Source: DASXMX01 sp036794395
Lineage (GTDB): Bacteria; Planctomycetota; Phycisphaerae; Tepidisphaerales; Tepidisphaeraceae
Assembly (NCBI GenBank): GCA_036794395.1
Contig: DAIRGS010000055.1
Location: 1-28,739 of the forward strand
Direction of reading: 5' to 3'
DNA length: 28,739 nt
Numbering within the stretch: the stretch's first letter is position 1; each line of letters begins with the position of its first letter. A program made the translations under genes and the position numbers. Below are positions 15,866-24,395 of the stretch, piece after piece. The notes beneath the pieces are model-generated. The model had not been told where the DNA came from. It saw only the letters and a list, made by a program, of their open reading frames with translations, and did no database searches.

Positions 15866-18430
15866 CTACTCGTTCAAGGTTCCCCGCGTGATGCCGAGCT
15901 GGTTGAGGACGCGGAGTTCGCGCCAGGTTTCGCGGCCATCGTCCTGTCCAGCTAATACGCGGGCGTAGTTGTCCAAGAGGGGCGCGACTTGATCGGGTTG
16001 CTGGCGAAGGAGTTCGACGCGGAAGTGACGGAGGCCGAGCTCTTTCATTTTGGGGATGTACTCGGCGGCGGATTGGGCGGCGGCGTTGTACACCGTGTTG
16101 CGGCAGCCGACATCGGCCACCAGCGGGTGAGCCGCTCCGGCGCGATCTTTGAGCTCGACCTTATGCGTGTCGCAAGGCCGGCCGCAGTCGCGGTAGCTGG
16201 TGCCGGTCGAGAGGGTGTGGCAGAAGACGCAGTGCTCCATGTGGAACATGGGCATGTGCTGGTGGATGACCGACTCAAACAATGCGGGCGGGAAGCGCTT
16301 GAGCATGGCCGAGAGTTCAGTCCAGTTCAGGTCGTAGCTGGGAACAATACGTTGAACGCCGTGCTCGGCCAGGAGGCCGGCCGTGATTTCGTTGGCGACG
16401 TTGAGGGCGTAGTCGGCGATCAGCGGCAACTGGGGCGCGTTTTTTGTGAACCAGCTCAGGCCGGCTAAGTTTCGAATCAGGACATAATCGGGTTGAGCAT
16501 CGGCGACTTGCTTGAGCAGGCCTTCTTCGCCGGGCTTGATGATGCGTATGGTGGCCAGGCCGATGGGCGTACCGGCTTCGCGGGCGATGCGGACGGCTTC
16601 TTTGTATTGGCGGATGTCTTCGAATTCGCAGTAGATGCCGGACTTGGTGATGTCGGTGTTGGGTTGCCATGCGAGGACGGCACGGAGCTGATCGAGGGAG
16701 CGGACGAGGATGTGGAGGGAGGGGAGAGTGGGGATATCGGATTTGAGATTTGAAATTTCAGATCTCAGATTTGAGATTTCAGATCTCAATTTTTCCAGCG
16801 CATCGGGATCGGCGATTTGGCGGGCGGTAGGGTTTTCGCGGAGGGCCGTTAATTGTTGGATGGCTTGGCGGCGCAGGTCATTGAGGACACTCTTTGGGAC
16901 CATCGCCTCGGAGGGGCGTTCGAGGCCGCGAACGGTGCTGAGCTCGAACGGCGAATCGCCCATCCGGCCAAACTGCTCACGGAAGGTGGCCTCGGTGAGG
17001 GGGAATTTTTGGGCGGTCTGGAGAGGCTGATCCCATTCGACGGTGGCGGTGTTGCTGGATGGGTCGCGAACGACGATACGCAGCTTTTCGCCGACAGTGG
17101 CGGAGACTTCGGCGGCGAGAAGAATTCTTCGGGCGACGCGGTCGCGGGAGTAAGAACCTTCGAGCCGGCGGCGAACCGCCGGATCGTCGGTTTTCCAGAT
17201 TGTGGCGCCGACGGCGACAGAAGCCGTATCGACCGAGCCGCGTTCGAACGTGAGTTCGAAAACGGTGGGCTTCTTCTCAAACACGGTTGCGATGCGACCC
17301 CCCTGCTCATTTTGATCGGGATGGCCTTCGTCGAAGACGATGCCATCACCTGGGCGGAGTGGGCCGCCGGTGACGAAACCAGAGGGGGCGGTGGAATGAG
17401 GCTGGCGGAATACTTCGATCAGAACGGTGCTGCGCGTGCTGCGGATGACTGTGCCAAGACGGACGCCGCGACTTTTGGGAAAGCGGGCGTGAACGAGTTC
17501 CTGGTGATTGACGCCGTCGAAGAACCCGTGGGAAAAGCCGCGTGAGAAGGTTTGAGCGAGATCAAAGGATTGCTCGGGGGAGATTCGGAACGCGCGATCT
17601 TTGGCGGCGGCGTCGATGGCAGCGCGATAGGTCTGGGTAGTGGCGGCGACGTAATTGGCGGTCTTAAGGCGGCCTTCGATCTTGAAGCTGCACACGCCGA
17701 CGTGGGCGAGATCGGCGATGACGTCGTAGGCAGCCAAATCCTGGGGGCTGAGGAGATAGGATTTTTCGCCAAGGTCGCGGTGCTGGCCATCGACGATCAG
17801 ATCGTACGGGAGACGGCACGCTTGCGCGCACTGTCCGCGGTTGGCGCTGCGGCGGCCGAGCGATTCGCTGGTGAGGCACTGCCCGCTGTATGACACGCAC
17901 AGTGCGCCGTGGATGAAGACTTCGACGGGCATGTCGGTGCGTTCGGTGATCTTGCGGATGTCGTGGCCGGACAGTTCGCGGGCGAGTATGACGCGTTTAA
18001 CGCCAAGGGTTTTGACGAACTCGATGCCGAGCGGCTCCGTGAGGGTCATCTGAGTGGACCCGTGAACGTGGAGGCCGGGGCACATCCTGGCGATGAGGCG
18101 AGCGAGGCCGAGGTCTTGAACGATGACGGCATCAACGCCGGCTTCGACGACAGCGCGGATGAAAAGGACGGCTTCGGGGAGTTCATCGGAGAAGATGAGG
18201 GTGTTGAAGGTGACGTAGCCGCGAACGTTGTGGCTGTGGAGATACGCGATGGTTTCGGGAAGCTGTTCGAGGGTGAAATTAGTAGCGCGGTGGCGGGCGT
18301 TGAAGTTGCTGAGTCCGAAGTAGACGGCATCAGCGCCGTTGGCGACGGCGGCGCGCATCGCATCAAAATCGCCGGCTGGCGCTAGGAGTTCGGGCGTAGC
18401 AATCGTGGAGCGTGCAGAAGTCTCAATCAT
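15866..18430 (-). CDS. U32-family protein (RlhA/YdcP-like, with extra C-terminal domain)
   Basis: An 854-residue member of the U32 family, historically called collagenase-like peptidases. Several characterised members are instead RNA hydroxylation enzymes (RlhA on 23S rRNA, TrhP on tRNA). The first TIM barrel opens with PELLAPAGDFDAMRAAVANGADAVYFG. The signature EVFIHGALCVSYSGQCLTS has Cys178 and Cys185, followed by Cys201 and Cys205, a likely iron-sulfur cluster set. A middle domain with RPGDGIVFDEG and GGRI resembles the DUF3656/U32 C-terminal barrel. A second barrel-like part has its own cysteines (CVFCHTLSTGTSYRDCGRPC). Between them, residues about 546-563 are a heptad tandem repeat (RSEISNL). 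The ATG at 18430 is preferred to a TTG at 18442. RNA hydroxylation is the likeliest role; the RNA target is not readable. Confidence 0.83.
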   Translation of the reverse strand: MIETSARSTIATPELLAPAGDFDAMRAAVANGADAVYFGLSNFNARHRATNFTLEQLPETIAYLHSHNVRGYVTFNTLIFSDELPEAVLFIRAVVEAGVDAVIVQDLGLARLIARMCPGLHVHGSTQMTLTEPLGIEFVKTLGVKRVILARELSGHDIRKITERTDMPVEVFIHGALCVSYSGQCLTSESLGRRSANRGQCAQACRLPYDLIVDGQHRDLGEKSYLLSPQDLAAYDVIADLAHVGVCSFKIEGRLKTANYVAATTQTYRAAIDAAAKDRAFRISPEQSFDLAQTFSRGFSHGFFDGVNHQELVHARFPKSRGVRLGTVIRSTRSTVLIEVFRQPHSTAPSGFVTGGPLRPGDGIVFDEGHPDQNEQGGRIATVFEKKPTVFELTFERGSVDTASVAVGATIWKTDDPAVRRRLEGSYSRDRVARRILLAAEVSATVGEKLRIVVRDPSSNTATVEWDQPLQTAQKFPLTEATFREQFGRMGDSPFELSTVRGLERPSEAMVPKSVLNDLRRQAIQQLTALRENPTARQIADPDALEKLRSEISNLRSEISNLKSDIPTLPSLHILVRSLDQLRAVLAWQPNTDITKSGIYCEFEDIRQYKEAVRIAREAGTPIGLATIRIIKPGEEGLLKQVADAQPDYVLIRNLAGLSWFTKNAPQLPLIADYALNVANEITAGLLAEHGVQRIVPSYDLNWTELSAMLKRFPPALFESVIHQHMPMFHMEHCVFCHTLSTGTSYRDCGRPCDTHKVELKDRAGAAHPLVADVGCRNTVYNAAAQSAAEYIPKMKELGLRHFRVELLRQQPDQVAPLLDNYARVLAGQDDGRETWRELRVLNQLGITRGTLNE
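16747..16788. repeat. Two 21-bp tandem units inside the U32 gene
   Basis: Units 16747-16767 and 16768-16788 differ at one base, and a 7-nt partial unit precedes them. In frame they encode RSEISNL heptads, an amphipathic helix in the linker between the two halves of the U32 protein. The A/T-rich repeat stands out from the GC-rich gene. Confidence 0.8.
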
Positions 18431-18523
18431 AGCGGCGATCAAAAAACGAATGGTAGCACGCCCAGAGCGTACGAGCGATAAAAGTTACTTGCGGTTTGCA
18501 ATTGCCCGAGTGCGGCAAGTGCT

Positions 18524-18552
18524 TGGATGCAGGCAAATGACCGTATATAACT
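18524..18552 (+). promoter_or_regulatory. Promoter of ndk, likely giving a leaderless mRNA
   Basis: TTGGAT (18524-18529), exactly 17 nt, then TATAAC (18547-18552). The ndk ATG is at 18560, only 7 nt after the -10 box, so transcription would start at or within 1-2 nt of the start codon. No ribosome-binding site lies before the ATG (CTCGGCCCC), which fits a leaderless transcript. Confidence 0.55.
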
Positions 18553-18559
18553 CGGCCCC

Positions 18560-19030
18560 ATGGAACGAACACTGATTATCTTCAAACCCGATGCGGTTCA
18601 GCGCGGCCTTTGCGGGGAGATTCTGACGCGGTTTGAGAAGAAGGGGCTGCAAATCGTCGGGATGAAGTTCATGAAGCTGCCGCAGGCGTTGGTGGAGACG
18701 CACTATGAGCCGCACAAGGGTAAGCCGTTTTATGCCGGGCTGGTGAAGTTCATGACCAGTTCGCCGGTCGTGGTGTTGGCGCTCGAAGGGAAAGATGCAA
18801 TTGCGATCGCGCGGAAGCTGATGGGGGCGACGTTTGGATCGAAGGCGGAGCCGGGCACGATTCGCGGGGATTTTGCGGTGAGCAACTCGTTTAATCTGAT
18901 TCACGGATCGGACTCGCCGGAGAGCGCGCAGCGGGAGCTTGGCTTATTCTTCAAGGCGGATGAGCTTGCCGATTGGCAGCCGGCGATTCGGTCGTGGGTT
19001 TATGATTTGAGCAAAGGTTCGCCCGAATGA
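18560..19030 (+). CDS. ndk: Nucleoside diphosphate kinase
   Basis: This 156-residue enzyme transfers the terminal phosphate of ATP to other nucleoside diphosphates, balancing NTP and dNTP pools in the cytoplasm. The family is unmistakable: ERTLIIFKPDAVQRGL at the start, the GKPFYAGLVKFMTSSPVV segment, GATFGSKAEPGTIRGDF, and the active-site histidine in NLIHGSDSPESA (His115). It is slightly longer than the usual 140-150 residues because of a short C-terminal extension. The ATG at 18560 has no Shine-Dalgarno sequence and sits right behind a good -10 box. Its stop overlaps the start of the HAD gene in an ATGA junction, making a two-gene unit. Confidence 0.97.
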   Translation: MERTLIIFKPDAVQRGLCGEILTRFEKKGLQIVGMKFMKLPQALVETHYEPHKGKPFYAGLVKFMTSSPVVVLALEGKDAIAIARKLMGATFGSKAEPGTIRGDFAVSNSFNLIHGSDSPESAQRELGLFFKADELADWQPAIRSWVYDLSKGSPE

Positions 19031-19683
19031 GTGAAGCTGGAACTTCGGCAATCAAGCTGGTGGTTTTTGATCTGGGGCGGGTGCTGGTTCGAATCTGCGA
19101 GGACTGGACGCAGGCGTGCGCCTCGGCGGGGATTGCGGTGGAAGCGCAGAATCTTGGTCCGGCTGATCTTCTGCGATTGCGGGATCTGATTCACCAGGTT
19201 GAGGTGGATGCGATTCCATTTAGTGCGTTTGCCACAGAAGCTGGGGGAATCCTCGGCGCGACGCCCGATCAAATTTCACTTGCTTCCGCCGCATTTGTCG
19301 TCGGGCTTTATAATGGCGTACGCGAGTTGCTGAATGAGTTGGCCGCGGCCGGCGTGCGAACCGCTTGCCTGTCCAATACCAATGCCCATCACTGGAGCCT
19401 CCTCTCGGACTCCGCCCATCCCGCGTTTTTCCCGCTGGGCGACCTGGATTACCAATTCGCCAGCCACCTGATCGGTGTCCGCAAGCCCAACGAAGAGATT
19501 TACGCACATCTGGAACGCGAGACGCAAACAACGGGATCGGAGATTCTGTTTTTCGATGACGTGGAGGAAAACATCGAGGCGGCCCAAAGGCGCGGATGGA
19601 ATGCCCAGTGGATCGACCCCGCCCTCGACGACCCAACCTCTCAAATCCGGCGCATTCTTCGACGGCATCGGCTTCTGCCCTGA
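19027..19683 (+). CDS. HAD-superfamily hydrolase (YihX-like subfamily)
   Basis: A 218-residue haloacid-dehalogenase-fold phosphatase. Motif I is VFDLGRVLV, with nucleophile Asp15 and Gly at the second position as in the YihX/FDLGNV group. Motif II is CLSNTNAHHW, motif III has the lysine of RKPNEEIY, and motif IV is ILFFDDVEENIEAA with the metal-binding aspartates. Known relatives dephosphorylate sugar phosphates or nucleotides; the substrate here is unknown, although overlap with ndk could hint at a nucleotide. The gene ends 9 bp before the convergent end of the second LEPR-XLL gene, leaving no space for separate terminators. Confidence 0.9.
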   Translation: MSEAGTSAIKLVVFDLGRVLVRICEDWTQACASAGIAVEAQNLGPADLLRLRDLIHQVEVDAIPFSAFATEAGGILGATPDQISLASAAFVVGLYNGVRELLNELAAAGVRTACLSNTNAHHWSLLSDSAHPAFFPLGDLDYQFASHLIGVRKPNEEIYAHLERETQTTGSEILFFDDVEENIEAAQRRGWNAQWIDPALDDPTSQIRRILRRHRLLP

Positions 19684-19692
19684 ACGAACCGG

Positions 19693-22047
19693 TCAATCCG
19701 CGTCGGGGTCATCACCATCTGGATTCAACGCGTCGGTATCGTTGACGAGGCCGGTCAGGGTCGGCACTTGCACTGGCTGGGTGGTATTCAGACCTCTCAG
19801 ATCAACCGTTTCTGAGTTCAAAGTCGTGGTGCTGATGGGGTCGTTGACGCTCAGAGTTAAGTTAGAGTAATCCGTATTCGCAACGCCGAGCGGGACGAAG
19901 AGACTGTAGTTGCCGCTGGGATCGGCAATCCCAACAATGCCCATGGCCGACGCCCCCGAGAAGCCGGCCAGCTCAATCGAGCTTTGGCCTGATGCGACCC
20001 CCTGGGCGTTGGCAATATCCACTGTCCCGTTGATCTGACCAAAGCCCTGGCCCGGCGAAGAGAAGGGGGCGACAATGTTGTCGGCGACACTGAGAGTGGT
20101 TTCGTAGGATTTTTGATTCTGCTGCGAATCGTGAATGAACTGGATGTTGCTTACCGCGAACTGCAACCCCTGAATAGCGAGGCCCGCGAGGCTGTCGTCT
20201 TCGATGACTTTTAGATAGAGGCTGGCGGCCCCGAGTGCAGTTCCGGCGGAATCGAAAAGGAACTTGGTGCCCGCGTTGGCCAGGTCGTCTTTGGCTTCCT
20301 GGAGTGCCGCCGGGTCAGCGCCATTAATGGAGGCTTTCAGGATAAATGCGCCATCCCCGAGCATTTCGCCGGTGTCTCGCAGCACGTCGACGGCACCGAA
20401 TACGACACCGATAGCTTGCGAAGTCAATCCGACCGCCTCATTTTCGACGGCGCCGGCTACTACGCCGACCAGCGAATTCATGCCCTTGGCTATTGCCCAT
20501 GCGGCATCCGACACGCTATTTGATTTTTCGGCATCCTGCGCATTCTTGGCAAGGTCGGTGATTCCGTTGACCTGCTCCATGGAAGCGATAAGGGTTTTTA
20601 TGTCCGCGGGGCTTAATGCTGCGGGCCTTATCTGAGTTTGCGATTGTGTCGCAAGGGCAGCCGACGGAGCGGGGTTGGAGACGGCCGCGTCCAAGCCCGT
20701 CAAATAAACCCCGATCACCCGGTCCATCATATCCAGCGAATTCTGGTCGAACTGGATTGATGCGCCGTCCTGAAGAGTGCCGTTGGCGATGACCGTCGAA
20801 TTGTCGATCATGACACGGTCCACGTCATTGCGAGCCAATATTGCGCCTTTGAGTAGAGTATTCGTGGTTGATTGCGCTGCCGTGGTATCGATGCTGGGAA
20901 AAACCAATGACGCGGCTTGAAGCTGACCAAGCCGCTGACCAAGAAGGGTCGTGTCCATGATAAGCATCGCGTGGCTGATGCCGCCAAGCTGCGTTCCATA
21001 TGTATCGAGTGTGGGCAGGTTCTGGATGTCGATGGAGACCGGGGAAGAAGTGACGGCACCTTGTGTCAGAACCATTGAGACCGTGCCGGACGTGATTTGA
21101 CTGGACGCTGGATCAACGTACAAGGGTACGGCCACTACGACGGCGCCATCTGTCCCAACCCGGATGGGCTGGTCGCTAAACGAAAAACCCGCGCCGTTGG
21201 AAAAGCTCACGGTTACGGGGCTCTGAGGATCTATCCCGGTTGTGGTCAGGGTGAGGGGCGTCAACGGAACTGGAGCGGAATTCGAGACGGCTGTAACAGA
21301 TAAGACTTTCACCTGCCATCCCGCGACCGCGACGCTGGGCGACGCGTTGGGCGAGGAGACGGCGCCGCCGGTATCCGTGGCCTGGGCGACGAACGTGGCG
21401 GTCGTGCTGGAAACGGCGAGGGAAGTGTCAACATCGAACTTCCAATTGCCGCTTTTGCCGATCGGGGTGCCGTGGCCGAGATCGATGTCGCCGGCGTCGA
21501 TCATCCCATCGTGATTGTCGTCGATCCAGAATTCGACGGCGGTGACGCTGCCGTCCTGGTCGCGTGCGCCGCTGGCGATGATCGTGATCTTCGTGCCGGC
21601 GACGACTTTCGATGAGGCGGTGAGTTTCTTTATTGTTGGGGGATCATCGCCGATGGTCACAGCGTCGGTCGCGGCGGTGCTTATATCTGTCTTGCCGTGA
21701 ATGCCCTTGGCAATGGCCGCGATGGTGACCGAACCGATGGTCAGCTTCTTATTAAACAACCCCGTAAATGCGTAGTTCCCGGCGGCCTTGCTGGAGCTGC
21801 CCAGGATCGTATCTCCGCGGTCCAGAAGCCCATCCTGGTTGAGATCGGCGAAGTAAACAACGCTGGAGACTCTGTCATCCGCGGAGGCGCTGATGTCGCC
21901 GGAGGTAAGGGTTGCCTTTTCGGCACGAATCACAGTATTGGCCGGTGTGCCCGCGATAGCTGATGTGGCCGTGATCGAACCCAAAGAGACGCTCAAAAGT
22001 CGACGCGCTTCAAGGGGTTCAAAGAAAAAGAGCATTCCGGTGCGCAT
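19693..22047 (-). CDS. LEPR-XLL surface protein with EF-hand-like calcium loops
   Basis: A 784-residue exported protein starting MRTGMLFFFEPLEARRLLS, the LEPR-XLL motif within the first 19 residues. Two calcium-loop segments, DLNQDGLLDRGD (68-79) and DDNHDGMIDAGD (177-188), lie in successive immunoglobulin-like repeats. A further Ser/Thr-rich beta region and an Ala-rich helical stretch (about 480-650, e.g. QAIGVVFGAVDVLRDTG) follow. The protein ends in an acidic tail (ALNPDGDDPDAD) rather than a dockerin. An AAGGAG ribosome-binding site sits 7 nt before the ATG. Function is unknown; location at the envelope or outside the cell is inferred from the motif. It shares the motif, but no evident close similarity, with the protein at 12877-15606. 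Confidence 0.82.
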   Translation of the reverse strand: MRTGMLFFFEPLEARRLLSVSLGSITATSAIAGTPANTVIRAEKATLTSGDISASADDRVSSVVYFADLNQDGLLDRGDTILGSSSKAAGNYAFTGLFNKKLTIGSVTIAAIAKGIHGKTDISTAATDAVTIGDDPPTIKKLTASSKVVAGTKITIIASGARDQDGSVTAVEFWIDDNHDGMIDAGDIDLGHGTPIGKSGNWKFDVDTSLAVSSTTATFVAQATDTGGAVSSPNASPSVAVAGWQVKVLSVTAVSNSAPVPLTPLTLTTTGIDPQSPVTVSFSNGAGFSFSDQPIRVGTDGAVVVAVPLYVDPASSQITSGTVSMVLTQGAVTSSPVSIDIQNLPTLDTYGTQLGGISHAMLIMDTTLLGQRLGQLQAASLVFPSIDTTAAQSTTNTLLKGAILARNDVDRVMIDNSTVIANGTLQDGASIQFDQNSLDMMDRVIGVYLTGLDAAVSNPAPSAALATQSQTQIRPAALSPADIKTLIASMEQVNGITDLAKNAQDAEKSNSVSDAAWAIAKGMNSLVGVVAGAVENEAVGLTSQAIGVVFGAVDVLRDTGEMLGDGAFILKASINGADPAALQEAKDDLANAGTKFLFDSAGTALGAASLYLKVIEDDSLAGLAIQGLQFAVSNIQFIHDSQQNQKSYETTLSVADNIVAPFSSPGQGFGQINGTVDIANAQGVASGQSSIELAGFSGASAMGIVGIADPSGNYSLFVPLGVANTDYSNLTLSVNDPISTTTLNSETVDLRGLNTTQPVQVPTLTGLVNDTDALNPDGDDPDAD

Positions 22048-22119
22048 GACTTGCTCCTTCCCAAACGCCGACCGCTACAGCAGATTCCGCCGAGTTCAAA
22101 TGGTTCAATGGAGGCGAAA

Positions 22120-22148
22120 ATTGTCATTTTAATGCGAAAGAATGTCAA
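22120..22148 (-). promoter_or_regulatory. Promoter of the second LEPR-XLL gene
   Basis: On the minus strand a perfect TTGACA (22148-22143), a 17-nt spacer and GACAAT (22125-22120) lie about 73 bp before the start codon. The -35 box overlaps the far upstream ORF extension of ppk, which supports placing the ppk start at 22235. Confidence 0.45.
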
Positions 22149-22234
22149 GCGGCCCCATCAGGCGCGGCATTGGGCGATTGTTCAGGATACGTGAAGCACG
22201 GCACTTGGAAGGGATTGGAGATATCATCGAGCGC

Positions 22235-24385
22235 ATGGACCGAAAAACCGCACAAGTCGCATTGGGTGGGTCGATTCCGGCGGCAACCGCGCCCGCCGAG
22301 GCCGAGTCGCGGGAGTTTCTCAATCGCGATTTGAGCTGGCTGGAGTTTAATCGGCGCGTGCTCAATGAGGCGGTGGATGCGCGGACGCCGTTGCTGGAGC
22401 GGGTGCGGTTCCTGGGGATTTTCACTTCGAATCTGGATGAGTTTTACATGAAGCGGGTGGGCGGGTTGAAGCGGCAGATGGCCGCGAACCTGTCGCCGAG
22501 CCCCGAGGGCGTGAGCGCGCATGAGGCAGTCTGGCAGATTCGCAACGCCGTGCTGCCGATGCTGAGGATCCAGGCGGACGCATTCCTGAAGGATATCCGG
22601 CCAAGCCTGACCGATAACGGGGTTCATTTGCTGGGATGGAACGATCTGGGCGATTCGGAGCGGGATCAGGCGACGGCGTTTTTTCGGGCGAACGTGTTTC
22701 CAGTGCTGACTCCGCTGGCCGTGGATCCGGGTATTCCGTTTCCATTTATCTCGAATCTTTCGACGTCGCTCGGCGTAGTGCTGCACCATCCAGAGAGCCA
22801 CGAGAATTTATTTGCGCGGGTGAAGGTGCCGGAGGTTTTGCCCAAGTGGGTGCGCGTGGGCGATACCTCGGCGGGCGCGCCGATGCGGTTTGTCAGCCTG
22901 GTGGAAATGATCCGGCACAATCTTGGGGATTTGTTTCCGGACATGGCGGTGGCGGATGTGATGATCTTCCGGATCACCCGCAACGCGGATATCGAGCGGG
23001 ATGAGGAAGAGGCGGAGGACTTGCTGGAATTGATGGAGGAGGAGGTTAAGCAGCGGCGTTTTGCGAAGGTGGTGCGGCTGGAGATCAGTCCAGAGGCCAA
23101 TTCGTGGATGCTGGATTTTCTGATGCGGGAGTTGGAGCTGACGCCGGATGATGTTTATGAAATGCCGGCGGAGATTGACTTTGATGATCTGCGAATCATC
23201 GCGGAGCTGAACGTGCCGCGGCTGAGGTACGAGCCATTTACGCCGATCGTCCCGCCGCAATTGGCGGATGAGGATGCGGACATGTTCGGCATCATTCGCA
23301 ACAGCGACGTGCTGGTTCATTTGCCCTATGAAAGCTACACCGCCAGCGTGGAGCATTTTATCAAAGCGGCCGCCGCGGACCCGCGCGTATTGGCGATCAA
23401 GATGACGGTTTATCGCACGGGAGAGCAAAGCGCGCTGATTCCTTCGCTGATCCGAGCCGCGGAGGCGGGAAAGCAGGTGGTCTGTCTCGTTGAACTGAAA
23501 GCGCGGTTCGACGAAGAGCGGAATATTCACATTGCATCGGCGCTGGAAAAAGCGGGCGTTCATGTGGTGTATGGGATTGTGGGGCTCAAGACGCACTCGA
23601 AAACGATCCTGGTGGTGCGGCAGGATCCGGATGGAATACGATCGTACGTTCATCTGGGCACAGGGAACTATCACGCGCAAACCGCCAAGCTTTACACCGA
23701 CTTGGGGCTATTCACGTGCGATCCGGATATTGCGCATGATGCGGTGGAGCTGTTCCATTATCTGACGGGAAGATCGCTCAAGCGGGATTATCGCAAGCTG
23801 CTGGTGGCGCCGGTGAACATGAAGGACCGGTTTCTGGAGATGATTCAACGGGAGGCGGATCATCAAAAGGCGGGCAGGCCGGCGCGGATCGTGGCGAAGA
23901 TGAACAGCCTGGAGGATCGGAAAATTTGCCGGGCGCTATATCGGGCGAGCGAGGCCGGCGTGCGGATTGATATGGTGGTGCGCGGGTTTTGCAGCTTGAG
24001 GCCGGGGGTTGAGGGAATGAGCGAGAATATTCGGGTGCAATCGGTGATTGGGCGGTTTCTTGAGCACTCGCGGATCTTTTATTTCCGCAACGGGGCCGAG
24101 AATGAATTGGACGGGGAATTCTACACAGGGTCGGCGGATTGGATGTACCGGAATTTGTCGGCACGGGTGGAAGCGATCACGCCGGTGCAACAGCGGCCTT
24201 TGCGGCAGCGGCTGTGGGATATTTTGCAGATCATGCTGAAGGACCATCGCAGTGCATGGGATATGAATGCGGATGGATCTTATGTGCAGCGCAAGCCGCG
24301 AGATCCTTCGGAAGAGATCGGGGCGCAGCAGATTTTGATGGCAATGGCTCGGCAGCAGAGTGCTTCGGTGCCGCAGGGGAAATAG
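22235..24385 (+). CDS. ppk1: Polyphosphate kinase 1
   Basis: This 716-residue enzyme reversibly makes inorganic polyphosphate from ATP. The N-terminal domain begins REFLNRDLSWLEFNRRVLNEA and continues RFLGIFTSNLDEFYMKRVGGL, both hallmark PPK1 blocks. The catalytic region has VYRTGEQSALIPSLIRAAEAGK, ELKARFDEERNI, and GLKTHSKTILVV with the phosphorylated His (about residue 454). YVHLGTGNYHAQTAKLYTDLGLFT follows, then FYTGSADWMYRNL near the end. Length matches the family. The ATG at 22235 was chosen over the ORF start at 22142, whose extra 31 residues are unlike PPK1 and overlap a divergent promoter. ribD follows after 10 bp, so the two are probably co-transcribed. Confidence 0.96.
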   Translation: MDRKTAQVALGGSIPAATAPAEAESREFLNRDLSWLEFNRRVLNEAVDARTPLLERVRFLGIFTSNLDEFYMKRVGGLKRQMAANLSPSPEGVSAHEAVWQIRNAVLPMLRIQADAFLKDIRPSLTDNGVHLLGWNDLGDSERDQATAFFRANVFPVLTPLAVDPGIPFPFISNLSTSLGVVLHHPESHENLFARVKVPEVLPKWVRVGDTSAGAPMRFVSLVEMIRHNLGDLFPDMAVADVMIFRITRNADIERDEEEAEDLLELMEEEVKQRRFAKVVRLEISPEANSWMLDFLMRELELTPDDVYEMPAEIDFDDLRIIAELNVPRLRYEPFTPIVPPQLADEDADMFGIIRNSDVLVHLPYESYTASVEHFIKAAAADPRVLAIKMTVYRTGEQSALIPSLIRAAEAGKQVVCLVELKARFDEERNIHIASALEKAGVHVVYGIVGLKTHSKTILVVRQDPDGIRSYVHLGTGNYHAQTAKLYTDLGLFTCDPDIAHDAVELFHYLTGRSLKRDYRKLLVAPVNMKDRFLEMIQREADHQKAGRPARIVAKMNSLEDRKICRALYRASEAGVRIDMVVRGFCSLRPGVEGMSENIRVQSVIGRFLEHSRIFYFRNGAENELDGEFYTGSADWMYRNLSARVEAITPVQQRPLRQRLWDILQIMLKDHRSAWDMNADGSYVQRKPRDPSEEIGAQQILMAMARQQSASVPQGK

Positions 24386-24395
24386 AATAAGGGCG

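Noticed and set aside
16853..17545. 230-codon plus-strand reading frame
   Set aside because: It is antisense to the U32 gene, which has clear family motifs; no start signal or domain supports it.
22142..22234. N-terminal extension of ppk1
   Set aside because: The 31 extra residues do not look like PPK1 and overlap a TTGACA promoter box facing the other way.
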